Shown in pieces: positions 5,231-5,759 of a stretch of DNA of 5,759 nt. A program made the translations under genes and the position numbers. The first letter of the stretch is position 1. Each line of letters opens with the position of its first letter. The DNA is taken from positions 1 through 5,759 of the forward strand of contig JAUYQE010000031.1 in NCBI GenBank assembly GCA_030695605.1, in the 5' to 3' direction. Source of the DNA: Nanobdellota archaeon (GTDB taxonomy: Archaea; Nanobdellota; Nanobdellia; Woesearchaeales; GW2011-AR9). Below the pieces are notes generated by a model that was not told the origin of the DNA, made no database searches, and was given only the letters and a program-made list of their open reading frames with translations.

Positions 5231-5759
5231 GGGAAACAACGCCAGCACGTCCTCCACTTTCTTTTCCGTCTTTATTCCTGTCAAAGAGAAATGCGTCCGT
5301 ACGGCATCCAATTTTTGCAGCACCTCATCAGTTCTCGGTGGCAAGCGCTTGTACTTTCGCGCCAAAGCATGCAAATCGTAAAAGCCCATGAACTGCTTCT
5401 GTGACTCTTCGGCCAGCGTTGCTAGCAATTTCTCTTCTTCCGGAAAAGGGTTGGCTTTCTGCATGGCAGTAATCAACGTATGGTCTAAAATCGGTCCCGT
5501 CCATAACGGCCCGGCGAAGAGAAATTCCCGGCCGCAGGAACAGGTTTCTTTGTTATACCGCGAGACCATAAAAGAAGAACAGCCCGGGCAGAAGAGGAAG
5601 TACTGGTGCTGCTGCAGGATGGCATCGACCTGCTGCTTTCCTTTAACGACCTGGAAAAAAACCCGAAAATAATGCTCTTTGGAGTAAGCCAGTTTCGGGA
5701 TGAGCGCCCGATCGAACTGTGTGCCGTGGAGCTGGATTTTCCGGATGAGAATGCGCAAG
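5228..5759 (-). CDS. trm1: tRNA (guanine26-N2)-dimethyltransferase Trm1, C-terminal part (5' partial)
   Basis: The frame is open to the right edge; about 177 residues are visible, roughly the C-terminal half of a normal archaeal Trm1 of about 380. The SAM-binding Rossmann domain lies outside the window. Family features seen are IPKLAYSKEHYFRVFFQV (from about 20) and a zinc-finger-like group (C57-P-G-C60 with C73-S-C75). The marker GPLWTGPILD (83-92) follows, and the end RTHFSLTGIKTEKKVEDVLALF. Trm1 adds one or two methyl groups to N2 of G26 in tRNA, using S-adenosylmethionine, to stabilise the fold between the D and anticodon stems. The TTG at the very edge is not a supported start. The stop overlaps the msrB start, so the two are probably cotranscribed. 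Confidence 0.94.
   Translation of the reverse strand, partial: LRILIRKIQLHGTQFDRALIPKLAYSKEHYFRVFFQVVKGKQQVDAILQQHQYFLFCPGCSSFMVSRYNKETCSCGREFLFAGPLWTGPILDHTLITAMQKANPFPEEEKLLATLAEESQKQFMGFYDLHALARKYKRLPPRTDEVLQKLDAVRTHFSLTGIKTEKKVEDVLALFP

Overview
The window looks like a piece of an archaeal genome, most plausibly a DPANN-type lineage such as Woesearchaeota, though the lineage is inference. The archaeal markers are elongation factor 1-beta of the short archaeal type, a CPxC zinc-ribbon protein directly upstream of it, and the C-terminal half of a Trm1-type tRNA dimethyltransferase. A TATA box also sits at the spacing expected for a leaderless archaeal transcript.

Left half (2-2857, + strand): a very large, probably exported right-handed beta-helix protein, cut by the left edge. 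Its helix resembles polysaccharide-active enzymes. It is interrupted by a LamG/concanavalin-like domain whose strands appear in permuted order.

Middle (2886-4281, + strand): an archaeal promoter followed by a translation-related cluster: the zinc-ribbon protein (2917-3087), an 88-base spacer with inverted repeats and a tiny ORF, EF-1 beta (3176-3454), and two unrecognised small proteins (3475-3897 and 3940-4281). Each of the two unknowns has a clear Shine-Dalgarno sequence. The genes are closely packed on one strand and could form one transcript.

Right half: a PEBP/YbhB-family protein (4374-4838, + strand) converges, with only three bases between stops, on a minus-strand pair: trm1 (cut by the right edge) and msrB. 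The trm1 stop and msrB start overlap as TGATG, which suggests translational coupling. The themes are translation and tRNA modification, protein oxidation repair, and one surface or secreted carbohydrate-binding/processing protein. No CRISPR array, insertion sequence, tRNA or rRNA was seen. The most unusual items are the LamG arrangement, the zinc-ribbon protein that has lost several cysteines, and the spacer in front of EF-1 beta.
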